Assembly: GCA_038064395.1 (NCBI GenBank)
Contig: JBBTTE010000003.1
Coordinates: 372,001-436,000 of the forward strand
Direction of reading: 5' to 3'
Origin: JBBTTE01 sp038064395
GTDB lineage: Bacteria > Patescibacteriota > Saccharimonadia > Saccharimonadales > UBA4665
Length of the DNA stretch: 64,000 bases
Below are positions 41,682 to 49,969 of this stretch, piece by piece; positions within the stretch are counted from its first letter, which is position 1; each line of letters opens with the position of its first letter. The translations under genes were made by a program, and so were the position numbers. The notes under the pieces are model-generated. The model did not search any database and was not told the origin of the DNA. It was given only the letters and a program-made list of their open reading frames with translations.

Positions 41682-42704
41682 ATGAAAACACAAAACCAAA
41701 CAGTTGAGGCCTGGCTCGAGCTCGTTAATCACTACCCCTCGCCGCATAATGGTCAGCCGATACGCATCAAACAGATTGGCGAAAGCTCGTTTGATCTGTA
41801 CTTCGAGAAGCAGAGAGGTCTTAAGGCGGCTGATATTTCTTATATCTTCAGCTTCGTGTCGATGGGGGTTTTCGTTGAGCATATGTCACTGTGCGCGAGA
41901 GGCTTGGGGCATGGCTTCAGTTTCAAGCTAGATCTGCCTAAGGAAGGTGAACTTAAGGGTGAAGGCATAGTGAAGTTTGCCAGTTGTGATCTCACTTGGG
42001 GCGATGGGCAGACAGACGAAGCATTGATACAAGCTCTTAACTTCCGTCAGACCTCTCGCAAGAAGTATTACGAAGGCGTCGATCAGAATTTGTCAGATGA
42101 GGTTATCAAGCTTGCCTCTGACCACACAATGACACTACGCAAGCTCGATAAGCAACAAACCAAGCAGGCTGTCTGGCTGAACCAGCGGGCTGTCTTCGAT
42201 GATATGTTCGATGATCCTGTGCGGGAAGAACTGAATCACTGGTTGCGCTATAGCCAGAAGCAGAAACAAGCCATGCGCGATGGCTTAGCCTACGATTGTA
42301 TGGAGATAAGTGGACGGCTGATGAAGTTCACCGTTGATCATCGCAGGATCTTGAGAGCGCCAGGCATCTCCAAGCTAATCCAGCAGTATTACCTCAGGAC
42401 GATGACTGATTCTAGCGATGTGTTCTATATGATGGCACCGTTTGCTACGGAGCAGCACGCGTTTGATATCGGCACGGTGATTATGAAAGTTTGGGAGAGG
42501 TTTGCCTCGAAGGGCTATTATCTACATCCCTTCGGGACAATAATGAGTAATCATGCGGCTCACCAAGACTTCTTGAAGTTAGTTGGTGTTACTCAAGAGT
42601 CTCGGGACGAATCATATCTGGTCTTCATATTCAGAGGTGGTAAATCCGAGCCACCAGTTCCGAGCTTACGCATACCAATTAATGAACATTTAATAATGGA
42701 ATAA
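41682..42704 (+). CDS. Nitroreductase-superfamily protein, Acg-like
   Basis: This 340-aa protein resembles the Acg branch of nitroreductases: an N-terminal PSPHNGQPIRI, in the place of the usual SGHNTQPW flavin-site motif, and a central LNFRQTSRKKYYEG, like the RRTNR motif of Acg proteins. FMN binding is likely by family, but Acg-type proteins can lack activity. A TATAAT box lies 20 nt before the ATG. An adenylate-forming enzyme follows 4 nt after the stop, so the two form a two-gene operon. Confidence 0.7.
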   Translation: MKTQNQTVEAWLELVNHYPSPHNGQPIRIKQIGESSFDLYFEKQRGLKAADISYIFSFVSMGVFVEHMSLCARGLGHGFSFKLDLPKEGELKGEGIVKFASCDLTWGDGQTDEALIQALNFRQTSRKKYYEGVDQNLSDEVIKLASDHTMTLRKLDKQQTKQAVWLNQRAVFDDMFDDPVREELNHWLRYSQKQKQAMRDGLAYDCMEISGRLMKFTVDHRRILRAPGISKLIQQYYLRTMTDSSDVFYMMAPFATEQHAFDIGTVIMKVWERFASKGYYLHPFGTIMSNHAAHQDFLKLVGVTQESRDESYLVFIFRGGKSEPPVPSLRIPINEHLIME

Positions 42705-42708
42705 TCAC

Positions 42709-44244
42709 ATGATAGAAAAACTCTGCATCGGCTTCGTCACAATATTAGACAAAATTATTTGGACAATCGACGTCGGCCCAGCCGTCCACAAGTTCTTCTT
42801 GGCGCCGCAGATTGGTAACTTCCGAATCGGTCTCGGTCGTGTGCGTGCAGTCCGTCTATATAAGCGCGCAGTTAAGCGTGTGCCTGCGTACCACGATTAC
42901 ATTAGTAAACACTCGGTGCAGGGGCCAAAGGTCGGCTTCGGCAGTACGTCACTCAGAGACGTTCCAGAAATGGATAAGGCCAGCTACATCAAGCAGTATA
43001 AGTTGCTAGATAAGTTGTGGGATGGTGAGCTGCCAACTAGTGGAGTAATGTTCGACGAATCATCAGGTAGTAGCGGTACGCCGACAAGTTGGGTTAGGGG
43101 GCCTAAGGAGCGACGTTTTACCCAGAGAATTATGCAAGTATCCTTCCGACACTATATTGAGGATCGCGATCCGATCGTGCTTAATACTTTCTCGATGGGT
43201 GCTTGGGCAACAGGACTCAACACGACCCTAAGTCTAGTTGGTGTCAGCCGTGTGAAGTCTACCGGGCCCGATATAACCAAGGTTATTGATACGCTCAAGG
43301 AGCTTGGCAGCGAGTTCGAATACGTGATCGCTGGTTACCCGCCTTTCCTCAAGCAGGTTACTGACAGCAAAGACATCGACTGGAAGAAGTATAAGATTGC
43401 TGCTATATACGGCGGTGAAGGCATTAGTGAGTCGATGCGTTCGTCACTACTCGAGTCATATACCGAGGTTGTGGGCTCGTATGGCGCGTCGGATCTAGAG
43501 ATTAATATTGCCCACGAATCGGATTTCACAATAGCGCTCAGACAGGCCTTGGCTGAGGACGAATCACTGCGCAGCGCCTTGCTAACCCAGAACCGCGGTA
43601 TCATACCTGCCGTTTTCCAATATAATCCATACGATTACTTGATGGAGACGAATGATAAGGGTGAGCTACTAGTAACAATCTGTCGCATTGAGAACTTGAG
43701 CCCGCGCATCCGCTATAACATTCACGATCTTGGTCACGTTGAACAGTTCTATGACCTTAAGAAGAAGCTTAAGGCGCTAGGCCGAAAAGATCTGCTTAAG
43801 TTGGCTGAGCTGGACTTCGCAGTTATGTTCCACTACGGCCGTAGCGATCTGTCGGTTGACTACAACGGTGCCGTGGTTGGCCCAGAAGAAGTTAAGCAAA
43901 TCATCACTTCTAATGAGCATTATGCTTCCAAGGTCAAAGGCTTCCGACTAATCAGTTACGAAGACAAGGTCGCGCACAAGCATCTAGCTATTGCTGTCGA
44001 ACTTGAGGAAGGCGAGTCATTGTCAGAGCATCAAGGCCAGGAACTGCTGGATGGCATAGTTGATCAGCTTCAGGTCATGAATCTAGACTTCAAGTCGGCA
44101 CACAGGACGGCGCCGTTCAAGCCTGAGATTAAGGTATATGGCTATGGTGAAGGGATCTTCGACGTGTCTCACCAGAAGCTCAAGAACGACTATGTTTGGA
44201 ATATAGATTACAAGCGTGCCCAATCCGAGTCATTGATAGACTAA
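42709..44244 (+). CDS. PaaK-like adenylate-forming enzyme
   Basis: This 511-aa protein belongs to the phenylacetate-CoA-ligase-like branch of adenylate-forming enzymes. The P-loop is in FDESSGSSGTPTSWVRG, the second core motif in VVGSYGASDLEINIA, and a PRIRYNIHDLGHV strand holds the ribose-binding Asp. It would activate a carboxylic acid as an acyl-adenylate; whether CoA or another acceptor takes the acyl group is unknown. A hydrophobic N-terminus (residues 1-30) suggests membrane contact. It is coupled to the nitroreductase-like gene upstream. Confidence 0.8.
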   Translation: MIEKLCIGFVTILDKIIWTIDVGPAVHKFFLAPQIGNFRIGLGRVRAVRLYKRAVKRVPAYHDYISKHSVQGPKVGFGSTSLRDVPEMDKASYIKQYKLLDKLWDGELPTSGVMFDESSGSSGTPTSWVRGPKERRFTQRIMQVSFRHYIEDRDPIVLNTFSMGAWATGLNTTLSLVGVSRVKSTGPDITKVIDTLKELGSEFEYVIAGYPPFLKQVTDSKDIDWKKYKIAAIYGGEGISESMRSSLLESYTEVVGSYGASDLEINIAHESDFTIALRQALAEDESLRSALLTQNRGIIPAVFQYNPYDYLMETNDKGELLVTICRIENLSPRIRYNIHDLGHVEQFYDLKKKLKALGRKDLLKLAELDFAVMFHYGRSDLSVDYNGAVVGPEEVKQIITSNEHYASKVKGFRLISYEDKVAHKHLAIAVELEEGESLSEHQGQELLDGIVDQLQVMNLDFKSAHRTAPFKPEIKVYGYGEGIFDVSHQKLKNDYVWNIDYKRAQSESLID

Positions 44245-44281
44245 GATTTCCTATTACCCAAGATAATAATTTGTCCATGCT

Positions 44282-44812
44282 TTACTTCGCGGCGTGTTTT
44301 TCAGGTTTACCCAAAATGTCGAAACGTAGAATACCGACCAAAACCGAAAGTAATATAAAAACCTCAGCGGTTATGCCGGCATACGATCCAACTGCAATGT
44401 TATATATTAACCACAAAGGCCGCGGAACGAGCATGAGCAATCTGATATTCCTTGGTTTGGTTTGCCAGACTGCAATTGTGCCAAAAATCTGTGCTAGAAC
44501 AGGCAGGAAGTCTACTAAAGACTTGGCGGTAAGTGCACCCGCAATAATAAAGATTGCAACGAAGGCGTAGAGCCAAAAAATTTTCTGTGCCCACGAGTCT
44601 GTTTCTTTCTTGTAGGCAACAAAAACCGTTATCGCTTCGATGATGTTCATTAACGAACCGATCCAAGCGCCAAGCAAGGCATAGTGGATGACAAACAACG
44701 AAATGCCCACGAGCATGAAGAATAAGAGCTTGCCTCGGCTGTTCTTCTGGAAAGAGAGGACTACAAAAAAGAGCGCAAGGAAGCCAATGCTCTGAATGAT
44801 TAGTTGGTCCAT
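44282..44812 (-). CDS. YgjV-family inner membrane protein
   Basis: This 176-aa protein has five or six hydrophobic helices with the YgjV-type pattern QSIGFLALFFVVLSFQ, LLGAWIGSLMNIIEAIT, and PLWLIYNIAVGSYAGITAE. The function of the family is unknown. TACAAT (44819-44824, minus strand) ends 6 nt before the ATG, a leaderless layout. It converges with the adenylate-forming gene with a 37-nt gap. Confidence 0.85.
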   Translation of the reverse strand: MDQLIIQSIGFLALFFVVLSFQKNSRGKLLFFMLVGISLFVIHYALLGAWIGSLMNIIEAITVFVAYKKETDSWAQKIFWLYAFVAIFIIAGALTAKSLVDFLPVLAQIFGTIAVWQTKPRNIRLLMLVPRPLWLIYNIAVGSYAGITAEVFILLSVLVGILRFDILGKPEKHAAK

Positions 44813-44887
44813 ATAATGATTGTAACAAAAGCTTGGCTAAAGTAGTTCGGCGCTGCTTGGCGTCATCTATAGACTGACAGTGTCGCC

Positions 44888-46528
44888 TTACGTCTTGGAG
44901 CCAATAGTATGAACTTCGCCGCCGATTTTGTCTCTGAAGTAGCCATCGTGACTGACATAGATTATTGCGCCACTGTAGCGGCCTAGAGCTGTCTCGAGTT
45001 CTTCAATACTTGGCAGGTCAAGGTGGTTGGTCGGTTCGTCGAGGATCAATAGTTGAGGGGCGTTTGCTAGCATAGCAATAATTTGGAAACGGGCCTTCTG
45101 GCCGCCGCTTAACCTCTTGATGGGGATCTTGCCGTCTGCTTCAGTGAACAAATAGTCACTCATGAGATTCCGGACTTTGGTGGTGTTGATTGAAAGATTA
45201 CGGTCTAAGTACATTCTTTCTATTGCCGCTTCTAGGGTAAGGTCAAAGTAGGTAGGCGATACTTCCTGTTCATAGATGCCAACTCGGACATGCCGATCGA
45301 CGTCGATTGAGCCACTGTAGGTAGTAATGGCTTTGTCGCCCAAAACGGCTTTAATAAGTGTAGTTTTGCCCGCGCCGTTACGACCGCGGAGTTCAACGGC
45401 TTGGCCTTCGCGGAGATCAATATTGAGACTATCGAACAACGGTTGGTCGTAGCCAATACTCAGATTACGTACCGATACTAGTACGTGAGCACTCTTAGAG
45501 TCGTTGTTCTTAAGATTGATCCGAACATTCTTGGCCTTGAACTTGTCATACTGGGCGGCGGTCTTGTAGTTGAGGTCGGCGGCCGAGTCTTTGTCGATCC
45601 AGAAGGCTGGTTTTTCCTTTGCTTGTAGTTCAGCTAGTTCAATCCTGGAATTATTCTCTAATCGTTTGAACTTTTGGATGGTACCGGGATTACGTGATTT
45701 TTCTTTGAGGCGTTGGTAATCAATGACCTTTACCTTCAGGTTGGCGATGCGTTTTTCGATCATTTCGAAGTCGTTCATCTGACTGCCTGTGCTGACAGCG
45801 TTTTGCTTGAGATAGGCGTCATAATTGCCCTTGAAGCTGGCCGAGCCTTGAGCTGTAATATCAATAATACGATCGACCTCTCTTAGTACATCGCGGTCGT
45901 GAGTAATGACGAGGGCCGCTTCTTTAGCAGTTTTCATCCAGTCGACAAACTGTGCCTTGGCAACATAGTCCATGTGGTTCGTTGGCTCATCAATCAGCGC
46001 CAGATGCGCATCAGAGTGCATGATCTTGATGATTTCTACTAGGCGTTTCTGCCCACCTGAGAGACTCGCAAATGGTTTGTGGGCGATATCGTATAGCTGG
46101 AAGTTATCAAGTTCGCGCTCAATTTGTTCCTCGATTTGATAGAATCCCTTATCGTCAAAACGTCCTAGAGCAGTCGTATATTCATTAATCTTGTGCATGT
46201 TGTCGCCCATCGTGGCAGGGTAGGTTTCGATAATATGACTAAGCTTCGTGTACTCTGGCAAGCCGGCCAACACATATTGCAGTACCGTATGGTCGCCAAC
46301 GTCATGGTGTTCCTGTTGTGTGGCTACGACCACTGTTCCGCGCTTATAAGTAATCGTGCCGCTGAAATCCTTGTCGGTGCCAGCCAAGATTCCAAACAAG
46401 GTTGACTTGCCAACGCCGTTGCGGCCGACAATGCCGATCTTCTCTTTGTCGTCGATTGAGAACCCCACGTTGGCTAGGAGTGCCTTGGGTCCAAAGGATT
46501 TCTCTGTGATGGTAATGTCTGCGATCAT
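44888..46528 (-). CDS. ABC-F family ATPase
   Basis: This 546-aa protein has two ABC ATPase domains and no membrane domain. The first has GRNGVGKSTLFGIL, LSGGQKRLVEI and LIDEPTNHMD; the second has GRNGAGKTTLIKAV, LSGGQKARFQI and LILDEPTNHLD. The basic linker between them (about 240-310) matches the ABC-F interdomain linker that enters the ribosomal E site. Members act in translation, stress or antibiotic protection; which applies cannot be read from the sequence. It stands alone on its strand. Confidence 0.93.
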   Translation of the reverse strand: MIADITITEKSFGPKALLANVGFSIDDKEKIGIVGRNGVGKSTLFGILAGTDKDFSGTITYKRGTVVVATQQEHHDVGDHTVLQYVLAGLPEYTKLSHIIETYPATMGDNMHKINEYTTALGRFDDKGFYQIEEQIERELDNFQLYDIAHKPFASLSGGQKRLVEIIKIMHSDAHLALIDEPTNHMDYVAKAQFVDWMKTAKEAALVITHDRDVLREVDRIIDITAQGSASFKGNYDAYLKQNAVSTGSQMNDFEMIEKRIANLKVKVIDYQRLKEKSRNPGTIQKFKRLENNSRIELAELQAKEKPAFWIDKDSAADLNYKTAAQYDKFKAKNVRINLKNNDSKSAHVLVSVRNLSIGYDQPLFDSLNIDLREGQAVELRGRNGAGKTTLIKAVLGDKAITTYSGSIDVDRHVRVGIYEQEVSPTYFDLTLEAAIERMYLDRNLSINTTKVRNLMSDYLFTEADGKIPIKRLSGGQKARFQIIAMLANAPQLLILDEPTNHLDLPSIEELETALGRYSGAIIYVSHDGYFRDKIGGEVHTIGSKT

Positions 46529-46578
46529 ATGTAAACTCTGCGGACTACCTTATTATTATTTTGTATCTCTACACTTGA

Positions 46579-46728
46579 TCAGCTTTTGGGTATTTCGGTT
46601 GTAACCCAAACGTCATCATCAACACATTGATAAGTGGTGTGGTCGTACTGTTTGTTATTCTCGTCAGGATTATAACTAATGTGCCGACGAACTTGTTTCA
46701 TTGCTTGCTTACAGACGGGGCATTTCAT
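46579..46728 (-). CDS. Small zinc-ribbon-like protein (49 aa)
   Basis: This 49-codon frame begins MKCPVCKQAMKQVRRH and carries a CPVC knuckle near the N-terminus with a third Cys (YQCVDDD) about 30 residues on. With only three cysteines, a His may complete a metal site. TATTAT (46735-46740, minus strand) ends 6 nt before the ATG. It lies between the ABC-F gene and the tRNA on the same strand. The function is unknown. Confidence 0.6.
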   Translation of the reverse strand: MKCPVCKQAMKQVRRHISYNPDENNKQYDHTTYQCVDDDVWVTTEIPKS

Positions 46729-46756
46729 AATTCTATAATAGCGCTATATCAAATCT

Positions 46757-46830
46757 TGGCTGGGGATGAGGGATTCGAACCCCCGATCGCGGAACCAGAA
46801 TCCGCTGCCTTACCACTTGGCCAATCCCCA
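46757..46830 (-). tRNA. tRNA-Gln (anticodon CTG)
   Basis: The minus strand folds into a complete tRNA cloverleaf. The acceptor stem is TGGGGAT with ATCCCCA, the D arm GCC/GGC, the anticodon stem GCGGA with TCCGC around loop TTCTGGT (anticodon CTG), and the T arm GGGGG with CCCTC around TTCGAAT. The T1-A72 pair and discriminator G are typical of tRNA-Gln. CCA is encoded at 46757-46759. Confidence 0.95.
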
Positions 46831-46877
46831 ATGTACAGGGGTTGATTATATAGCCTTAGGCCGAGAAAACAAAGGCT

Positions 46878-47096
46878 TTAAGCCTGTTTGTCAGAATCTT
46901 CTTGAACCGGCGGATAGTCAGGTATGTTCATATATTTGACAGGCATGGCACTCGCTCGCAGTCTGCCTACGTGCGGATTAAGATCGACCCCTGCGAGTTG
47001 GTCTTTGGCCGCCGTCGCTTCGGTCACAATAGCTGCCGCAAATCTAATAATAATGTTCCTGCCGTCAAAATTAGGTTTTTCATGCCCTGTTTTCAT
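46878..47096 (-). CDS. Small protein of unknown function
   Basis: I do not recognise this 72-aa protein. It opens MKTGHEKPNFDGRNIIIRF, has a short Ala-rich helix (about 19-33), and ends in an acidic DYPPVQEDSDKQA tail. No signal or membrane segment is seen. A TATACA-like box lies about 6 nt before the ATG. It diverges from the SAM riboswitch and metK. Confidence 0.45.
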   Translation of the reverse strand: MKTGHEKPNFDGRNIIIRFAAAIVTEATAAKDQLAGVDLNPHVGRLRASAMPVKYMNIPDYPPVQEDSDKQA

Positions 47097-47212
47097 ATAA
47101 ACTGTATAACATCAAAATAGAAACAAGTCAAACAAAACACAGCTTTAATGGGCGTTAGTGACTATGGCCTGCCTTGTGATATAGTTATTAGCGTTAACAA
47201 TTTATAAATATA

Positions 47213-47304
47213 CAGAGTGCGGGGAGAGATCTAGCTCGTTGAACCGCCAGCAACCTGTCCAACAAGATAAGGTGCTCCATCTAGTCCCGATGATCGGGGA
47301 AGAT
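47213..47304 (+). promoter_or_regulatory. SAM riboswitch (SAM-I/SAM-IV clan) upstream of metK
   Basis: The leader contains GAGTGCGGGGAGAG, then CCGCCAGCAACCTGTCC, then AAGGTGCTCC, the order and core of the SAM-I/SAM-IV aptamer clan (AGCAACC...AAGGTGC). A CCCGATGATCGGG hairpin follows, as in SAM-IV-like variants. It sits directly before metK, the standard target. Assignment to a precise subclass needs covariance scoring. Confidence 0.8.
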
Positions 47305-47316
47305 ATTATTCGTTTG

Positions 47317-47350
47317 ATATCCTTTCTCGACACATCGAAAGAAAGGATAT
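47317..47350 (+). promoter_or_regulatory. metK expression platform: hairpin that hides the ribosome binding site
   Basis: A perfect 10-bp inverted repeat, ATATCCTTTC (47317-47326) and GAAAGGATAT (47341-47350), with an inner TCGA/TCGA pairing, contains the metK ribosome binding sequence AAAGGA in its 3' arm. The ATG follows 4 nt later after TTTT. When formed, the hairpin should block translation; the T run could also make it a weak terminator. Confidence 0.75.
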
Positions 47351-47354
47351 TTTT

Positions 47355-48473
47355 ATGTCAAACCTAATCGAATACTTCACTAGTGAGTCAGTCGCGGCCG
47401 GTCACCCTGACAAAATCTGTGACGCCATCAGCGACGCCATTGTCGATGCTGCCTTGGCTCAAGATCCTAACAGCCGTACCGGAATCGAGACCGTAGCCGG
47501 CGCTAACAAGATCGCTCTATTCGGAGAGATCAAAACTTCAGCCAAACTAAACTTCGAATTAATTGTCCGTGACAAGGTCAAAGAGCTTGGCTACACAGAA
47601 GAGAGCTGGGGATTTGGAGCTGAGTCAGCATTTAGTAACGATGTCCACCAACAATCACCAGAAATCGCCATGGGTGTTGACCAAGATGGTGCCGGTGATC
47701 AGGGTATGATGTTTGGCTTTGCATGTGATGAGACCCCGGAATTGATGCCACTACCTGTCGCTTTGGCGCATGCTCTAGCTGCCCGAATTGACGAAGCTCG
47801 TGAATCAGGCGATCTACCATGGCTACGTCCTGACGGCAAAGCCCAAGTCACCATTAAGTACGAAGACGGCAAGCCCGTAGCGGTCGCTAAGCTGGTTCTA
47901 GCTGTCGCTCACGATGAACAAACCACCGCTGAGGAAGTTCGCGCTCAAGCCATCGAGTCCATCGTCACTCCAATCCTAGAGAAGTACGAGTTCGAGGTAC
48001 CTGCCGACGAAGACATAATTATTAACGGCACCGGGCTATGGCACATTCCAGGTCCTGAATCAGATGCTGGTCTGACAGGTCGTAAGATCGTGGTCGACAC
48101 CTACGGCGGTTATGCCCGTGTTGGTGGCGGCGCTTTCAGCGGCAAAGACCCAAGTAAGGTTGACCGCAGTGGTGCCTACGCAGCTCGTTACATCGCTAAG
48201 AACATCGTGGCAGCAGGCCTCGCTACCAAGTGTGAAGTTGGCCTAGCTTACGTTATTGGTCAACCAAAGCCCCTAATGCAGACTATCGAGACCTTCGGCA
48301 CCGAAACAGTCAGCCAAGAAGAGTTACATGCTTTCAAGGACAAGCTCATTGATACGTCTGTTAAGGGCATCATCGACACGCTTGATTTGCGCCGACCTAT
48401 TTACTCCCAGACTTCAGCCTACGGCCACTTCGGCAAAGACGGCCTTCCTTGGGAACAGATCAAGCAGATCTAG
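47355..48473 (+). CDS. metK: S-adenosylmethionine synthetase
   Basis: This 372-aa enzyme makes SAM from methionine and ATP. It has the family signatures AAGHPDKICDAISD, GAGDQGMMFGFACDE and GGGAFSGKDPSKVDRSGAY, with the metal and triphosphate-binding residues in place. The length is slightly below the usual 380-395. A SAM riboswitch precedes it, so it should be repressed when SAM is plentiful. Together with ahcY and the adenosine kinase it makes up most of the methyl cycle seen here; methionine synthase is not in the window. Confidence 0.97.
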   Translation: MSNLIEYFTSESVAAGHPDKICDAISDAIVDAALAQDPNSRTGIETVAGANKIALFGEIKTSAKLNFELIVRDKVKELGYTEESWGFGAESAFSNDVHQQSPEIAMGVDQDGAGDQGMMFGFACDETPELMPLPVALAHALAARIDEARESGDLPWLRPDGKAQVTIKYEDGKPVAVAKLVLAVAHDEQTTAEEVRAQAIESIVTPILEKYEFEVPADEDIIINGTGLWHIPGPESDAGLTGRKIVVDTYGGYARVGGGAFSGKDPSKVDRSGAYAARYIAKNIVAAGLATKCEVGLAYVIGQPKPLMQTIETFGTETVSQEELHAFKDKLIDTSVKGIIDTLDLRRPIYSQTSAYGHFGKDGLPWEQIKQI

Positions 48474-48506
48474 CCAGACGGAGAGCCTCATCATCAGAGA
48501 CTCGAG

Positions 48507-48551
48507 GACCATATAAGATCCATATAAAATTTATATCAATCTTATATGGTC
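48507..48551. repeat. Long AT-rich palindrome downstream of metK
   Basis: Two perfect 13-nt arms, GACCATATAAGAT (48507-48519) and ATCTTATATGGTC (48539-48551), enclose a nested palindrome ATATAAA/TTTATAT. Together they could form a stem of about 20 bp with one small internal loop. It starts 34 nt after the metK stop. No T run follows, so it is not a typical terminator; it may protect the 3' end of the mRNA or bind a protein. Confidence 0.7.
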
Positions 48552-48654
48552 GCCTTGGTGCTCTACGAAAAGCCGAATATCAGATTATCGTAAACTTGCT
48601 TAGCGCACCGCATAAGCGGTATTATAGACTTGTTAATCATGAGGATATTCAAGC

Positions 48655-49302
48655 ATGCAAAAATACAAGAAACTAGCCCTAAGCCTAACCGTTCTATCAT
48701 TGGTTCTGGCATTCGGGGCAGGCTCGCAGGCCTACGCCTTCAGAGACTCAAGTAACGTTAAAGCTGAGGACACACAGTCCACTGAGACCGAAAACTCCAG
48801 CGAAGACTCACATGCCGATCATCCAGAACTTCGCAAGAAGGCCGCCGCCGACCTAGCGGCAATGCGTGCCAAGCACCAAGACGTCAAGACTAAGAGCTCA
48901 GCCGAGCGTCAGAAGAAGTGTGAGAACCACAAGCACGGTCTGAACACCAAGTTCAGCAAGATTTCTACTAACAGTCAGAAGATTCAAGATCGTATCGATA
49001 ATATCTTCACCAAGGCCAAGGCCTACCAACAAGCCAAGAATCTGCAGCCCGAGAACTACGATAACTTAGTAGCCGCAGCCACTAGCGCTCAAGCTGCTTC
49101 CCAGGCTTCAATTACGACTCTTAAGTCTCTAACACCAACCATCGACTGCACAGGCACTAACACTGCTGCCGATGTTGCTGCGTACAAAGCCGCTGCTACA
49201 GACACCCGAGACAAACTCAAAGCCTATCGATCAGCAGTCAAGGACGTACTTAAGGCTCTCCAGATAGCGAAGAAGCCAGTTAATGCAGAAGGGAGCAACT
49301 AA
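48655..49302 (+). CDS. Exported helical protein of unknown function
   Basis: This 215-aa protein has a clear Sec signal peptide (residues 1-28, ending SQAYA). The mature part is an acidic Ser/Thr-rich segment (30-55) followed by long amphipathic helices rich in Ala, Lys and Gln, probably coiled-coil, with two widely spaced cysteines. GAGGA lies 9 nt before the ATG. The next gene overlaps its stop by 1 nt, so the two products may act together at the cell surface. Confidence 0.65.
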   Translation: MQKYKKLALSLTVLSLVLAFGAGSQAYAFRDSSNVKAEDTQSTETENSSEDSHADHPELRKKAAADLAAMRAKHQDVKTKSSAERQKKCENHKHGLNTKFSKISTNSQKIQDRIDNIFTKAKAYQQAKNLQPENYDNLVAAATSAQAASQASITTLKSLTPTIDCTGTNTAADVAAYKAAATDTRDKLKAYRSAVKDVLKALQIAKKPVNAEGSN

Positions 49303-49571
49303 TGAAATCTCTCAATCAACACGGTAGTACCTTCGTAGTTCTGTTACTCGGCCTAGTAGTCGTCACGGTTGTTGGCGTTGCTGGCTACCGAATTGTTCAG
49401 ACAACTGACACCGGCACAATATCTTCATCGCCAACTAAGTCAGGTAATGTGCCTAATACTGTCGACTCAACTGCCGACATTAAGCAGGCGGATAAGGCTC
49501 TAGACGGCACAGCGATAGATAGCGGAATTGATCCAGCTCAACTTGATAGCGATATTAACGCATTGCTCTAG
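49302..49571 (+). CDS. Small membrane-anchored extracytoplasmic protein
   Basis: This 89-aa protein begins with a short polar segment and a single strong membrane helix (residues 10-28), followed by a Ser/Thr/Asp-rich tail outside. The helix, placed after GSTFVVLLLGLVVV, has the general look of a prepilin-like N-terminus but lacks a clear cleavage Gly-Phe and Glu5. It overlaps the exported protein gene by 1 nt (TAATG) and the convergent gene by 4 bp. Confidence 0.6.
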   Translation: MKSLNQHGSTFVVLLLGLVVVTVVGVAGYRIVQTTDTGTISSSPTKSGNVPNTVDSTADIKQADKALDGTAIDSGIDPAQLDSDINALL

Positions 49572-49927
49572 GCGGCATAGTCAGACATATCGTATAGTCG
49601 TTTGGCAACGTCTGTAAACTTGTCATCTGGCTTACCGACAAACCGTAGTCCAAGCCTGCCATCGTCCCTAGTAACGCTATAACCAGTAACCATTTCACTA
49701 TCTCTGTCGATCAGACGTAGCTCTTCAATAAATTTCTCGGCACTAAAGCCACTAACTCCACCCATGTTCCGCATTCTGATATCCACAGAGGTTTCAGTAG
49801 GATGATCAGTGGCCACCATCCATCCTGCCATTGTCAGTAGTAATTCAAGTTTTACAAAGTTACTAGGGTCGCTAAGATCTAGATCAAATTCAGGTTTTGG
49901 GACACCCAGGTCAAATTCTCCAGCCAT
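49568..49927 (-). CDS. Small acidic protein of unknown function
   Basis: I do not recognise this 119-aa soluble protein. It opens with an Asp/Glu/Pro-rich stretch (MAGEFDLGVPKPEFDLDL) and continues with mixed alpha/beta content. The start at 49927 is chosen because TATTGT (49936-49941, minus strand) ends 8 nt before it; an upstream in-frame codon would lie inside that promoter. It is followed on the same strand by nothing close and overlaps the convergent gene by 4 bp. Confidence 0.5.
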   Translation of the reverse strand: MAGEFDLGVPKPEFDLDLSDPSNFVKLELLLTMAGWMVATDHPTETSVDIRMRNMGGVSGFSAEKFIEELRLIDRDSEMVTGYSVTRDDGRLGLRFVGKPDDKFTDVAKRLYDMSDYAA

Positions 49928-49969
49928 AATAATAAACAATAACATCTAACGATCATAAGTACAAACCAA

